Shown here in pieces: positions 43,130 through 51,847 of a stretch of 64,000 nt of DNA. Within the stretch, counting starts at the first letter, position 1. Each line of letters starts with the position of its first letter. The position numbers and the translations under genes were made by a program. The notes under the pieces are model-generated. The model worked only from the letters and a program-made list of their open reading frames with translations, searched no databases and was not told where the DNA came from. The DNA is from UBA4055 sp964648295 (lineage in GTDB: Bacteria > UBA4055), in the NCBI GenBank assembly GCA_964648295.1, contig CAZYNH010000001.1, positions 271,118-335,117 on the forward strand, read 5' to 3'.

Positions 43130-44402
43130 ATTTATAAATCGACTGATTTCTTTCAGGTCCTACCGAAACGATCTCGACAGGAACTCCTGACAACTGCTCT
43201 ATTTTTTCTACATAGTGCCTGACATTGACCGGAAGATCAGCATAGCTTTTTATGTCTGAAATATCCTCTTTCCAGCCTTCAAGTTCTTCGTATACCGGCT
43301 CACACTGCTCGAGTATGTTAGATACGGGAACGAACTCCTTTAGCAGTTTATTCTTATATTTATATCCTACGCATATTTTAATTTTATCCAGCCCTCCGAG
43401 AACATCTATCTTTGTCAGAGCCAGAGATGATATGCCGTTTATTCTTACGGAGTATCTCGCGATAAGGGCGTCGAAATAACCGCATCTTCTGGGTCTGCCG
43501 GTAGTCGCTCCGATCTCACATCCCTTTTCCGAAAGGTGCTTTCCTGTTTCGTCGGAAAGTTCTGTTACGAACGGTCCGTTCCCGACCCTCGTAGTATAAG
43601 CTTTCATAACGCCTATCACGCTGCTGATCTTTGTCGGACTGATGCCCGTTCCTGTACATACCCCGCCGCTTGTTGTATTGGAGGATGTAACATAAGGATA
43701 AGTTCCGTGATCAATGTCAAGAAGCGTTCCCTGCGCCCCTTCGAACAGGATGGTCTTATTCAGCCTGCAGTACTCATCGGTTATCAGAGAAACATCTTTC
43801 ACATATTTTTTGATCTGTGAAAATTTTTCGGTGCAGTCTTTATAAATATCGTCAAAGGAAAACTTGTTCTTTTCCCCGTAAATACCTTCAAAAGTGAGAT
43901 TTTTAAGTTCGATATTATTTTTCAGAACATCCGCAAAATGTTCTTTATCAAGGATATCGATAACCCTGATACCGCACCGGGTGACCTTGTCCTGATAGGC
44001 CGGTCCGATACCTTTGAATGTTGTGCCTATCTTATTTTTTCTCATTTTTTCAAGAGCTCTGTCTGTCTCTTTGTGATAAGGCATTACCACATGGGCATAA
44101 GGGCTGATATATAGCCTTCCGTCCGGGTTTACCCCTTCTTTTTTGAGCGTATCGAGCTCGCTTAAAAACGATTCATAGTCAAATACCACACCGTTACCAA
44201 TACAAGATACGGTATTGGTATTTAAAACTCCTGAAGGGATCATATGCAGAATGAACTTCCTGTCGTTGATCTTTACAGTGTGGCCGGCATTGGCCCCGCC
44301 CTGATATCTTACAACGAGATCCGCTTTCGAGCTTAAAAGATCTATTATTTTCCCCTTTCCCTCATCGCCCCACTGGGCTCCGACAGCTATTCTAACAGTC
44401 AT
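43128..44402 (-). CDS. purA: Adenylosuccinate synthetase
   Basis: GTP-dependent joining of IMP and aspartate, first committed step to AMP. 424 residues. Signatures: GAQWGDEGKGKIIDLLS (P-loop), QGGANAGHTVKI, GTTFKGIGPAYQDKVTRCGIR (with the Lys of the active site), LFEGAQGTLLDIDHGTYPYVTSS and TTGRPRRCGYFD. Length is normal. It lies eight bases behind secF in the secD-secF-purA unit; it overlaps the T-run of the terminator shared with panD. Confidence 0.97.
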   Translation of the reverse strand: MTVRIAVGAQWGDEGKGKIIDLLSSKADLVVRYQGGANAGHTVKINDRKFILHMIPSGVLNTNTVSCIGNGVVFDYESFLSELDTLKKEGVNPDGRLYISPYAHVVMPYHKETDRALEKMRKNKIGTTFKGIGPAYQDKVTRCGIRVIDILDKEHFADVLKNNIELKNLTFEGIYGEKNKFSFDDIYKDCTEKFSQIKKYVKDVSLITDEYCRLNKTILFEGAQGTLLDIDHGTYPYVTSSNTTSGGVCTGTGISPTKISSVIGVMKAYTTRVGNGPFVTELSDETGKHLSEKGCEIGATTGRPRRCGYFDALIARYSVRINGISSLALTKIDVLGGLDKIKICVGYKYKNKLLKEFVPVSNILEQCEPVYEELEGWKEDISDIKSYADLPVNVRHYVEKIEQLSGVPVEIVSVGPERNQSIYK

Positions 44403-44409
44403 TCTTACC

Positions 44410-45351
44410 TCAGGCTCTTGCCAGACCTTTTTTCTTTCCGGATCTTTCCCATAATATCAGTAATGGTGAAGCTATGAAAATTGACGAGTAAGTACCTACG
44501 GCAACCCCGATAAGAAGCGTGAGCGACAGATCCCTGATAACTTCTCCGCCGAAGATGAACAGAATTACAACTACAAAAAGAGTGGTCGCGGATGTCAGTA
44601 TGGTTCTTCTCAAGGTTTCATTTATTGACACATTAATTATTTTGTCGAAATCCATACCTTCAAGTTTTTTTACATTTTCCCTGATCCTGTCGAAGACTAC
44701 TATGGTATCATTAAGCGAATAACCGACGATAGTTAATATAGCCGCAATAACTGAAAGAGATATTTCGATATTCATGATAAATCCAAGCAGCGATATGACT
44801 CCGACGGTGACAAGAACATCATGGAAAAGGGCGGCAATCGCGGCCACGCCGTACCTGAACCTGAATTTAATTGTGATATAGATCAGTATGAATAGAAGAG
44901 CCCAGAATATCGCTTTCATGGTGGATTCTTTCAGTTCATTTCCTACCTTTGGACCGATGCTCGAGGACTGTCTGATCTCGTATGATTCAGGCCCGAAACT
45001 GCTGTTAAGCACTTCAGTAATTTTTGCCTCGAGCAGTTTTACATCCTGATCCGAAGTCTCCATTTTCAGAACGACCTCGGTCGCAAAATCTGTGTTCTCC
45101 GATCCGGTGTCCCCGAATTCCTGAATGTCAATACCTGACATATCTCCTCCGGAGAAAGTGCTTCTTATCTTTGAAATATCTATTTTCTCATAAAATCCTG
45201 TATGGACAAGATAGCCGCCGTTGAACTCGATGTTGTAATTTAACCCGCCCTGGGATATCACCGAAACAATTCCTAATATGATGATTGCCGATGACATGAT
45301 TAAGGCGGTTCTGATCTTTCCGACGAAATTTATTTTATTTTTTGCTGTCAT
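44410..45351 (-). CDS. secF: Protein translocase subunit SecF
   Basis: 313 residues, six membrane segments and one periplasmic domain. Motifs: FNGGYLVHTGF in the first periplasmic segment, SSIGPKVGNELKE, and the RND-type SIAAILTIVGYSLNDTIVVFDRIREN (its core around YSLNDTIVVFDR) with NETLRRTILTS. With SecD it uses the proton gradient to pull proteins through SecYEG. Separate gene 37 bases after secD. Confidence 0.96.
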   Translation of the reverse strand: MTAKNKINFVGKIRTALIMSSAIIILGIVSVISQGGLNYNIEFNGGYLVHTGFYEKIDISKIRSTFSGGDMSGIDIQEFGDTGSENTDFATEVVLKMETSDQDVKLLEAKITEVLNSSFGPESYEIRQSSSIGPKVGNELKESTMKAIFWALLFILIYITIKFRFRYGVAAIAALFHDVLVTVGVISLLGFIMNIEISLSVIAAILTIVGYSLNDTIVVFDRIRENVKKLEGMDFDKIINVSINETLRRTILTSATTLFVVVILFIFGGEVIRDLSLTLLIGVAVGTYSSIFIASPLLILWERSGKKKGLARA

Positions 45352-45388
45352 AGTGAGTGCTCCTTACGGGTTACCTTTGTACTTTGGT

Positions 45389-47395
45389 TTATATACTCAG
45401 TTTCTTTGTATTCTTATTTACATAGAGGTCTGCAAGAAGTCTTGTCAGAACTATAGCGGTGTACATACTCCAGAGAATACCGATCATGAGCGTAAGCGCG
45501 AATCCTCTTACGGCTCCTGTTCCGAACTGGTAAAGAGTGATACCCGCAATAAATGTAGTCACATTAGAATCGAAAATTGTTGTAAAAGCTCTCTCATAGC
45601 CGGAATTTATGGCGTTTAAGATAGTTTTCTTTTCAAGGATCTCTTCCTTAATCCTTTCGAAGATTATAATATTGGCGTCGACAGCCATACCCATAGTAAG
45701 TACAAGACCGGCGATGCCGGGAAGCGTGAGAGTGCCTTCGAACATTCCAAGCGTCGCGATCGTGAATATGAAATTCATAAGCAGAGCTATCACCGCGAAA
45801 AGTCCGCTAAGTTTGTACCATGAGATCATAAATACTACCACCAGGAAAAAACCGATCAGCGCGGATATAACGCCGCTTTTTATCGAGTCGCCTCCAAGAG
45901 AAGGTCCTATGATCCTTTTTTCCATTATTTCCAGCGGAGCTTCAAGAGCGCCGGCCTTAAGAACGATAGCCAGATCCCTCGCTTCTTCGGCTGTTCCTCC
46001 TCCGAGCGTAATGACGCCTCTTCCGTTCGGTATCCTGACCTGGATGTTCGGGGCCATGTAAAGTTTATTATCCAGAATTATCGCAAGTCTTTTGCCAATG
46101 TTTTTTCCTGTCACTTCGGCAAAAGTTCTGCCACCCTCACGGTCAAGCTCAAATGGAACTTCCCATCCGCCGCTTGCCGATGATTCGCTCGCCAGTGAAG
46201 CGTTCGCTTCGATGATTGATGTTCCGTCCAGAACAGCTTTATTTTCAACAAGCATTATCTCGTAGTATGCTTCGTTATTATAAACTTCAGGCTTGTTCTT
46301 CCAGACGAATTCATGATTCCCCAGGATCTTTCTGACATTGTCTTTTTTGAGCAGTTCAGTTACTTTAATCCTGTTTTTCTCGCTTACCAAAATGTTCCCG
46401 CTTCTTCCGCCTATCAGTAGAGCTTTGAAAGGATTGCTTTTTGCGTAATCTTTTTCCTCTTCGGAAACAGACGCGGTATCTTTTTCTCCGTCATTAAAAA
46501 GTTTTGTAGCGTCGGCAGCTTCGTCTTTTTCTTCCTTAACTGTTTTCTCGTCTTTTTTAGCGGATTCGCTTTCATTAGGCGCAGCGGAAGAATTTTTTAG
46601 GACTGCGTCAATATCAGCAAGTTTCTGCTGAAGGATGTCGTTATCGGCAACGATCTTGAACTCCAGAAAAGCCGCCTGATTAACAAGGTTCGTAGCTCTC
46701 TCTTCGTCCTTAACACCGGGAAGCTCGACAATAATTCTGTGCTTTCCCCTGGGCTGGATCGATGGTTCCGCTATGCCGAACTGATCTATCCTGTTCCTTA
46801 GAACCTCAAGAGTGGTTACAATACCTTTCCTCGCAGCACTGTCCAGCATGTCTATTATTTTTTCATCCGATTCTCCTGTCCTTCCGAAATAATTGTTCAG
46901 CGGAATGTTCTTTTCCTGAAACGCCGCCTGGACTTCATCAAAATATTTTTCCTTATCGTTCCCGCTTCTTGTTCTGGCTGTAGCGAGAAGGTCGTCCAGA
47001 AGCTTGTCTTTCTTTAGGGCTTTGTTCTTAAGCAGCTGATCATAATCGATCTCAAGAACAAGATGCATACCGCCCTGAAGGTCAAGCCCGAGCCTCAAAC
47101 TTTTAAGATTCTGTTTTTCATAAGCCGCAAGTTTTTCGATCTCTTCGTTTGCTAAAGAGGTATATTCGGGCTTATCTTTGTAGTCTCTTTTGAGTTTTTT
47201 CTCTATCGCGGTAAGCTTTTCGCCTCTTTCGGTTTTTGAAATGGCTTTGATGAGATCATTTTTTATTTTTATCTTTTCGATAACAGCTTTTTCTGCTGAA
47301 AAATATGTCCGGTATGTAGGTATCAGAGCATAAATCGCCCAAGACAGCAGAGCCGCGAAAATAATCCACCTGATCATGTTGTTTCGTTCTTTCAT
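45389..47395 (-). CDS. secD: Protein translocase subunit SecD
   Basis: 668 residues. First membrane helix, large periplasmic P1 domain (LRLGLDLQGGMHLVLEID; LRNRIDQFGIAEPSIQPRG), then five helices with GMAVDANIIIFERIKEE. It is longer than E. coli SecD; most of the excess is a low-complexity acidic/basic insertion at about residues 270-325 (KKDEKTVKEEKDEAAD, DGEKDTASVSEEEKD). Works with SecF. The ATG at 47395 lies 11 bases after GGAGG; an ATG at 47377 has no better site. A perfect promoter lies upstream. Confidence 0.95.
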   Translation of the reverse strand: MKERNNMIRWIIFAALLSWAIYALIPTYRTYFSAEKAVIEKIKIKNDLIKAISKTERGEKLTAIEKKLKRDYKDKPEYTSLANEEIEKLAAYEKQNLKSLRLGLDLQGGMHLVLEIDYDQLLKNKALKKDKLLDDLLATARTRSGNDKEKYFDEVQAAFQEKNIPLNNYFGRTGESDEKIIDMLDSAARKGIVTTLEVLRNRIDQFGIAEPSIQPRGKHRIIVELPGVKDEERATNLVNQAAFLEFKIVADNDILQQKLADIDAVLKNSSAAPNESESAKKDEKTVKEEKDEAADATKLFNDGEKDTASVSEEEKDYAKSNPFKALLIGGRSGNILVSEKNRIKVTELLKKDNVRKILGNHEFVWKNKPEVYNNEAYYEIMLVENKAVLDGTSIIEANASLASESSASGGWEVPFELDREGGRTFAEVTGKNIGKRLAIILDNKLYMAPNIQVRIPNGRGVITLGGGTAEEARDLAIVLKAGALEAPLEIMEKRIIGPSLGGDSIKSGVISALIGFFLVVVFMISWYKLSGLFAVIALLMNFIFTIATLGMFEGTLTLPGIAGLVLTMGMAVDANIIIFERIKEEILEKKTILNAINSGYERAFTTIFDSNVTTFIAGITLYQFGTGAVRGFALTLMIGILWSMYTAIVLTRLLADLYVNKNTKKLSI

Positions 47396-47483
47396 AAAAA
47401 ATCAAACCTCCATTAAAGTAAGAAATCTTCTACATTATAATATAACCGGCGAACTTAAGCATCAGTGTCTGACCGGAACGGTA

Positions 47484-47512
47484 AATATAAAACTTGGCCA
47501 TATAATTGTCAA
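47484..47512 (-). promoter_or_regulatory. Promoter for the secD-secF-purA operon
   Basis: On the minus strand: perfect TTGACA (47512-47507), 17-base spacer and TATATT (47489-47484). The leader would be about 80 bases. A second possible -10 (TATAAT) nearer the gene lacks a good -35. Confidence 0.7.
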
Positions 47513-47558
47513 CTGAATTGTTTGTATTTATTTGTGGAAAATATTGAGAATTAATTGC

Positions 47559-47587
47559 TTGACAAGGCATTTTCTTTAGCTTATATT
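47559..47587 (+). promoter_or_regulatory. Promoter for rplU-rpmA
   Basis: Perfect TTGACA (47559-47564), 17-base spacer and TATATT (47582-47587), 36 bases before the rplU ATG. The best promoter match in the window. Confidence 0.75.
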
Positions 47588-47623
47588 TGCAAGTTCGAAA
47601 ATTAACACATTACGGAGCATTTG

Positions 47624-47938
47624 ATGTACGCAGTAATTGAAATATCAGGAAAGCAGCAGATCGTGAAACCTGACGAAATCCTAAAAGTTGACAGATTAAG
47701 CGCGACTGAAGGCGAAAGTGTTACTGTCAGCAAGGTTCTGGCAGTCGGAGACGACGGCAATATGAAGTTCGGTGACCCTTACGTAAAAGGCGCTTCAGTG
47801 ATTTTTGATGTACTTGAGAACAGGAAGGATAAAAAAGTCATAGTCTTCAAAAAGAAAAGAAGAAAGCGTTATGAGGTAAAGAAAGGTCACAGACAGCACC
47901 TTTCCGTTATCAAAGTGAAGCAGATAATAAATAATTAA
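47624..47938 (+). CDS. rplU: 50S ribosomal protein L21
   Basis: 104 residues. The ATG at 47624 is preferred to an adjacent TTG at 47621. Begins YAVIEISGKQQIVKPDEILKVDR, contains VLAVGDDGNMKFGDPYVKGASV and ends with the basic FKKKRRKRYEVKKGHRQHLSVIKV; this is the whole L21 pattern. Its partner rpmA follows after 21 bases, the near-universal pairing; obgE is not behind them here. Confidence 0.97.
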   Translation: MYAVIEISGKQQIVKPDEILKVDRLSATEGESVTVSKVLAVGDDGNMKFGDPYVKGASVIFDVLENRKDKKVIVFKKKRRKRYEVKKGHRQHLSVIKVKQIINN

Positions 47939-47959
47939 ACTGAATATACAGAGGTCAAC

Positions 47960-48229
47960 ATGGCTCATAAGAAGGGTGTCGGAAGTTCGAGGAACGGAAG
48001 AGACAGTAACGCACAAAGACTGGGCGTGAAGCTTTTTGGCGGAGAGGTTGCCAAAGCCGGTTCAATAATAGTCAGGCAGAGAGGAACAAAATTTCATGCA
48101 GGCGTGAATGTGGGAGTGGGAAGGGACCACACGCTTTTCGCCTTAGAAACAGGGAAAGTGAAATTTGTTACAAGATCACAAGGTAAAAAATTCGTCACCG
48201 TCGAAAAAACGGAAGAAGAAAGGTCTTAA
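47960..48229 (+). CDS. rpmA: 50S ribosomal protein L27
   Basis: 89 residues. Starts AHKKGVGSSRNGRDSNAQRLGVK, the L27 N-terminus that reaches the peptidyl-transferase centre, and has GSIIVRQRGTKFHAG and GRDHTLFALETG. It lacks the short N-terminal prepeptide found in Firmicutes. Its stop codon lies inside the stem of the following terminator. Confidence 0.97.
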   Translation: MAHKKGVGSSRNGRDSNAQRLGVKLFGGEVAKAGSIIVRQRGTKFHAGVNVGVGRDHTLFALETGKVKFVTRSQGKKFVTVEKTEEERS

Positions 48230-48250
48230 CGCGGTTAAGACCTTTTTTTT
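48222..48250 (+). terminator. Intrinsic terminator overlapping the rpmA stop
   Basis: Stem GGTCTTAA/TTAAGACC with loop CGCGG followed by eight T residues. The left arm includes the last two codons and stop of rpmA. Confidence 0.9.
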
Positions 48251-48264
48251 AGCATCATTACTTC

Positions 48265-48777
48265 ATGAATCCCCCATTTTTAAATATCGTCCTGTTCGAA
48301 CCTGAGATAGCTTATAATACCGGGAATATAGGCAGATTATGCGTAGGATTAGGCTGCCGTCTTCACCTCATAGAACCTCTAGGGTTTAAGATAACAGATA
48401 AAATGATAAAACGAGCGGGACTGGATTACTGGGAGAAGCTGGATTTTTGTGTATATATGTCTTTGAGCGAATTCTTTGAAAGAAATCATCCCGAGAAATT
48501 CCATTTTGCGTCGACAAGGTCGACTGTTAATTATTATGAGGCAGAATTTTCGTGCGGAGAATACATATTTTTTGGTAAAGAATCCGGTGGTCTGCCCGAG
48601 ATATTCCATACCGTTCACAGAGAGAAGGGGATAACTATACCGATGACAGGCGAGATCAGGTCTCTGAACCTGTGCAATTCAGCGGCAGTAGTAATGTATG
48701 AAGCATACAGACAGTTAATCGGGAATCATGTCCGCTGTGCCGAAAAATTAAGAAAAAAAACGCTTGTCCATTTATGA
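48265..48777 (+). CDS. trmL: tRNA (cytidine(34)-2'-O)-methyltransferase TrmL
   Basis: SPOUT methyltransferase for the wobble base of tRNA-Leu isoacceptors CmAA and cmnm5UmAA; the tRNA-Leu(CAA) at 9.9 kb is such a substrate type. 170 residues. Family motifs: NIVLFEPEIAYNTGNIGRLCVGLGCRLHLIEPLGF, IFFGKESGGLPE and RSLNLCNSAAVVMYEA, the last forming the SAM knot. Starts shortly after the rpmA terminator, without a visible promoter. Confidence 0.94.
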   Translation: MNPPFLNIVLFEPEIAYNTGNIGRLCVGLGCRLHLIEPLGFKITDKMIKRAGLDYWEKLDFCVYMSLSEFFERNHPEKFHFASTRSTVNYYEAEFSCGEYIFFGKESGGLPEIFHTVHREKGITIPMTGEIRSLNLCNSAAVVMYEAYRQLIGNHVRCAEKLRKKTLVHL

Positions 48778-48859
48778 AAATATATATATATTTAGTTTTA
48801 ATGCGGAAAACGGGATCGCATCGCTCTAAACTGTGATGTTATCGAAACTGTTCCGCCGT

Positions 48860-48887
48860 TTGAGTCGTTGAAAAAATATAATATAAT
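48860..48887 (+). promoter_or_regulatory. Promoter for the OmpA-like gene
   Basis: TTGAGT (48860-48865), 16-base spacer and perfect TATAAT (48882-48887), followed by AGGGAGG and the ATG at 48908. The leader would be very short. Confidence 0.6.
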
Positions 48888-48907
48888 CTTGAATCAGGGA
48901 GGTTAAG

Positions 48908-50371
48908 ATGATTTTCAGAGAAAGAGTGTTGAAGGTGTGCATACTGTCGGTCATGACTTTTTTTGCAGCCGCCAGCGCCGAGATCAAAACACAGTCGATT
49001 GATGTTACGCCTTATTTCGGGGCGTATTTTTACGAAAAAAATATGGCCATCAATCTCGATCATAATTTGAATCTCGGTTTGAGGCTGGGTTACAACATAA
49101 ACGAAAGGTGGGGAGTTGAGGCGACCGGCGGCTATGTGAATACCGATACTAAAGGTGATTTTTTCAATGTTCCCGATAATACCAATGTTGATTTCTATCT
49201 GTTTCACCTTGATGCGATATTCCATATTTTCCCCGAGGAAAAAGTAGTTCCTTACGCAGCGTTAGGCGGCGGTGCTTTTAATATTGACCCTACAGGGTTT
49301 ACAAGCGATATCGATCCGCTGTTCAACTACGGATTCGGTCTGAAATATTTTCTAACGGACTGGGTGGCTTTCAGAGTTGACGCAAGACATCTGATAGCAA
49401 TAGATGAGCTTGATAATTTTGATAAACCCGGAAAGAACCTTCATAATAATCTGACTTTCGACGCCGGACTAAATTTTTCTCTCTGGGGACACGGTCTTGA
49501 CGATGACAGGGACGGTATTAAAAATAAATTCGACAAATGCCCGAATACACCGCGCGGCGTAAAAGTTGATGAGCACGGCTGCCCGCTTGATACGGACGGC
49601 GACGGCGTTCCGGATTATCTGGACAAATGCCCTGATACACCTTCCGGAGTTCAGGTAGATAAAGACGGCTGCCCGGTTGATACGGACGGTGACGGCGTTC
49701 CGGATTATCTGGACAAATGCCCTGATACACCTTCCGGAGTTCAGGTAGATAAAGACGGCTGTCCTCCTGACACGGACGGCGACGGCGTTCCGGATTATCT
49801 GGACAAATGCCCGGACACACCAAAAGGGCTCAAAGTAAACGCGGAAGGCTGTCCGAATCCTGATACCGACGGTGACGGAATATGCGATCCGTGGGTTAGC
49901 GAATACGGACTGTCCGAGCAGTACGAAAGCATTTGCAAGGGTATCGACAAATGCCCTGACCAGCCTGAAACTTTCAATGGATTCGAAGATGAGGACGGAT
50001 GTCCGGATGCAGTGATCCTTAAGAAAGATGAGACGATAACTCTCGACAATATATATTTCAAATCCGGAAAAGCTGATCTTGTTGAAACATCATTCCCGAT
50101 ACTTGACAAAGTTAAGAGAATATTTATCGACAACCCGGGTATTGAAATAAGGATCGAGGGACACACGGACAGCCAGGGAGCCGATGCGTTCAATAAAAAA
50201 CTTTCTCAGCAGAGAGCCGAGACGGTAATGAAGTACCTGGTCAACAACCTTGGAATACCTCAGAGCCAACTGTCTGCAATGGGATTCGGAGAAGAAAGAC
50301 CTGTTGCGGATAACAGAACTAATGAGGGTAGAGCTAAGAACAGAAGGATCGAGTTCAGAGTAATGAAATAA
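48908..50371 (+). CDS. OmpA-like outer-membrane protein with thrombospondin type 3 repeats
   Basis: 487 residues: signal peptide (residues 1 to about 24, ending ASA), an eight-strand-type beta-barrel to about 200 (LGLRLGYNINERWGVEATGGYV, YAALGGGAFNIDP), a calcium-binding thrombospondin type 3 region at about 205-350 built of DTDGDGVPDYLDKCPDTP units, and a C-terminal OmpA/MotB peptidoglycan-binding domain (IRIEGHTDSQGADAFNKKLSQQRA; GFGEERPVADNRTNEGRAKNRRIEF). It tethers the outer membrane to peptidoglycan. This architecture is common in FCB and Deltaproteobacteria-type outer membranes. Own promoter and terminator. Confidence 0.94.
   Translation: MIFRERVLKVCILSVMTFFAAASAEIKTQSIDVTPYFGAYFYEKNMAINLDHNLNLGLRLGYNINERWGVEATGGYVNTDTKGDFFNVPDNTNVDFYLFHLDAIFHIFPEEKVVPYAALGGGAFNIDPTGFTSDIDPLFNYGFGLKYFLTDWVAFRVDARHLIAIDELDNFDKPGKNLHNNLTFDAGLNFSLWGHGLDDDRDGIKNKFDKCPNTPRGVKVDEHGCPLDTDGDGVPDYLDKCPDTPSGVQVDKDGCPVDTDGDGVPDYLDKCPDTPSGVQVDKDGCPPDTDGDGVPDYLDKCPDTPKGLKVNAEGCPNPDTDGDGICDPWVSEYGLSEQYESICKGIDKCPDQPETFNGFEDEDGCPDAVILKKDETITLDNIYFKSGKADLVETSFPILDKVKRIFIDNPGIEIRIEGHTDSQGADAFNKKLSQQRAETVMKYLVNNLGIPQSQLSAMGFGEERPVADNRTNEGRAKNRRIEFRVMK
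49589..49858 (+). repeat. Three 90-base tandem units encoding thrombospondin type 3 repeats
   Basis: Units begin at 49589, 49679 and 49769. The first two differ at only a few bases over 90; the third diverges in its second half. Each encodes 30 residues with a DxDxDG calcium loop and a single Cys pair motif (DKCP, DGCP). Confidence 0.85.
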
Positions 50372-50388
50372 ATAATCAGCGACAAATA

Positions 50389-50420
50389 AAAAAGGCTACC
50401 GTTCTCGCGTAGCCTTTTTT
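50389..50420 (+). terminator. Intrinsic terminator after the OmpA-like gene
   Basis: Stem GGCTAC (50394-50399) and GTAGCC (50409-50414), A-run before and T7 after. Confidence 0.85.
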
Positions 50421-50446
50421 ATTGATAAAAAGGAGGATTTGTAACC

Positions 50447-51820
50447 ATGGAATATAAAGTAGCCGTACTCGGAGGAGGTCCGGGGGGATATACCGCCGCG
50501 ATCAGGGCGGATCAGCTCGGCATGAGCGTTATACTTATAGAGAGGGCGCAGCTGGGCGGAACATGCCTTAACTGGGGATGTATCCCCACAAAATCGATCC
50601 TGTCATGCACGGATGTCCTGTCAAAGATCAGAAGCAGTGAAGAGTATGGCATAAAAGTTCAGAACATAAGTTATGATCTGAAAAAGATAATGGAAAGGAA
50701 AAGATCGGTAGTGGACAGCCTTGTTCAGGGACTGGATAAACTTTTTAAAATGAGAAAGATCGAGGTTGTAAGAGAAAGCGGAGTTCTTACGGGAAGGAAT
50801 GAAATAACTACAGTGTCAGGCAGAAAGATCACAGCCGAGAATATAATTCTCGCGACAGGATCTGAACCGCTTGAGCTGTCCTGCTTTAATATCGACCGAA
50901 GAAACGTCATTACCAGCAACGAGGCACTTGAGCTTGAAGAAGTGCCCGAAAAAATGCTCGTAATAGGCGGCGGCGTAGTGGGTTGTGAGTTCGCCGGAAT
51001 ATTCTCCGAGCTGGGATCAAAGATAATGATAGTCGAAATGCTCGATATGCTCCTGCCGACAGAAGATAATCAGGTCTCGAGGGCAATTCAGGCTGCCTTC
51101 AAGAAAAAAGGCATTGATTTTAAGCTAAAAACCAGGGTTGAAAAGGTTACGGTCAACGGGGATAATAATGTGTCAGTCAGCTTCAGCGACGGAACCGAAG
51201 AAACTTTTACCAAGGTGCTTTCGGCAGGCGGAAGAGCTGTCAACACAAAGGGGAACGGAATTGATTCGGCAGGAATAGAACTTCTGAACGGCAGATTTAC
51301 AGTCGTTAACGAGAACATGCAGACGAATATACCTAATATTTACGCGATAGGCGACATAATCGGCAAAATGATGCTCGCCCACGCCGCCGCCGCGCAGGGG
51401 ATAACGGCGGTCTCGCACATAGCCGGGATCAGTTCAGCGGTGGATTACTCGGCCATACCATCCGCGATATTCACTTCTCCGGAGATCGCTTCTCTTGGAG
51501 AGAGGGAGCAGGACTTAAAAGCAAAAGGGATCAGTTATAAGGTAAGCAGGTTTTCTTTTGCCGCCAACGGGAAGGCAAAAGGGCTCGGCGAGACAGAGGG
51601 TTTTGTAAAATTACTCACGGACGAAACAGGAGAAACACTTCTCGGCGCTCATATTGTGGGGCCGCATGCTTCCGATCTTATCCATGAGCTTGTTCTTGTA
51701 AAACAGAATAAATTAAGTTTACACGCGCTGACCCGTTCCGTGCATGCCCATCCTACTCTGAGCGAGTGCGTTCTTGAGGCTGCCGAAGGGATATTCAAGA
51801 TGTCTATACACAGCGTATAA
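50447..51820 (+). CDS. lpd: Dihydrolipoyl dehydrogenase
   Basis: FAD enzyme that reoxidises lipoamide in 2-oxo-acid dehydrogenases or the glycine cleavage system. 457 residues. FAD motif GGGPGGYTAAIRADQLG, redox disulfide GGTCLNWGCIPTKS, NAD motif VIGGGVVGCEFAGIFSELG, second FAD motif IYAIGDIIG and the catalytic His-Glu pair in HAHPTLSECVLEAA. No E1, E2 or gcv genes are adjacent, so the parent complex is unknown. It follows the OmpA terminator with no clear promoter and is followed by a bidirectional terminator. Confidence 0.95.
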   Translation: MEYKVAVLGGGPGGYTAAIRADQLGMSVILIERAQLGGTCLNWGCIPTKSILSCTDVLSKIRSSEEYGIKVQNISYDLKKIMERKRSVVDSLVQGLDKLFKMRKIEVVRESGVLTGRNEITTVSGRKITAENIILATGSEPLELSCFNIDRRNVITSNEALELEEVPEKMLVIGGGVVGCEFAGIFSELGSKIMIVEMLDMLLPTEDNQVSRAIQAAFKKKGIDFKLKTRVEKVTVNGDNNVSVSFSDGTEETFTKVLSAGGRAVNTKGNGIDSAGIELLNGRFTVVNENMQTNIPNIYAIGDIIGKMMLAHAAAAQGITAVSHIAGISSAVDYSAIPSAIFTSPEIASLGEREQDLKAKGISYKVSRFSFAANGKAKGLGETEGFVKLLTDETGETLLGAHIVGPHASDLIHELVLVKQNKLSLHALTRSVHAHPTLSECVLEAAEGIFKMSIHSV

Positions 51821-51847
51821 AAAAAGCGGGCGGCGCCCGCTTTTTTA
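51821..51847. terminator. Bidirectional terminator between lpd and ptsI
   Basis: A-run, stem GCGGGC/GCCCGC with loop GGC, T6. Serves convergent lpd and the gyrA-ptsI unit. Confidence 0.9.

Noticed and set aside
49518..49823. Minus-strand repetitive frame (repeated PDNPERR-like units)
   Set aside because: It is only the reverse of the thrombospondin repeats in the OmpA-like gene.
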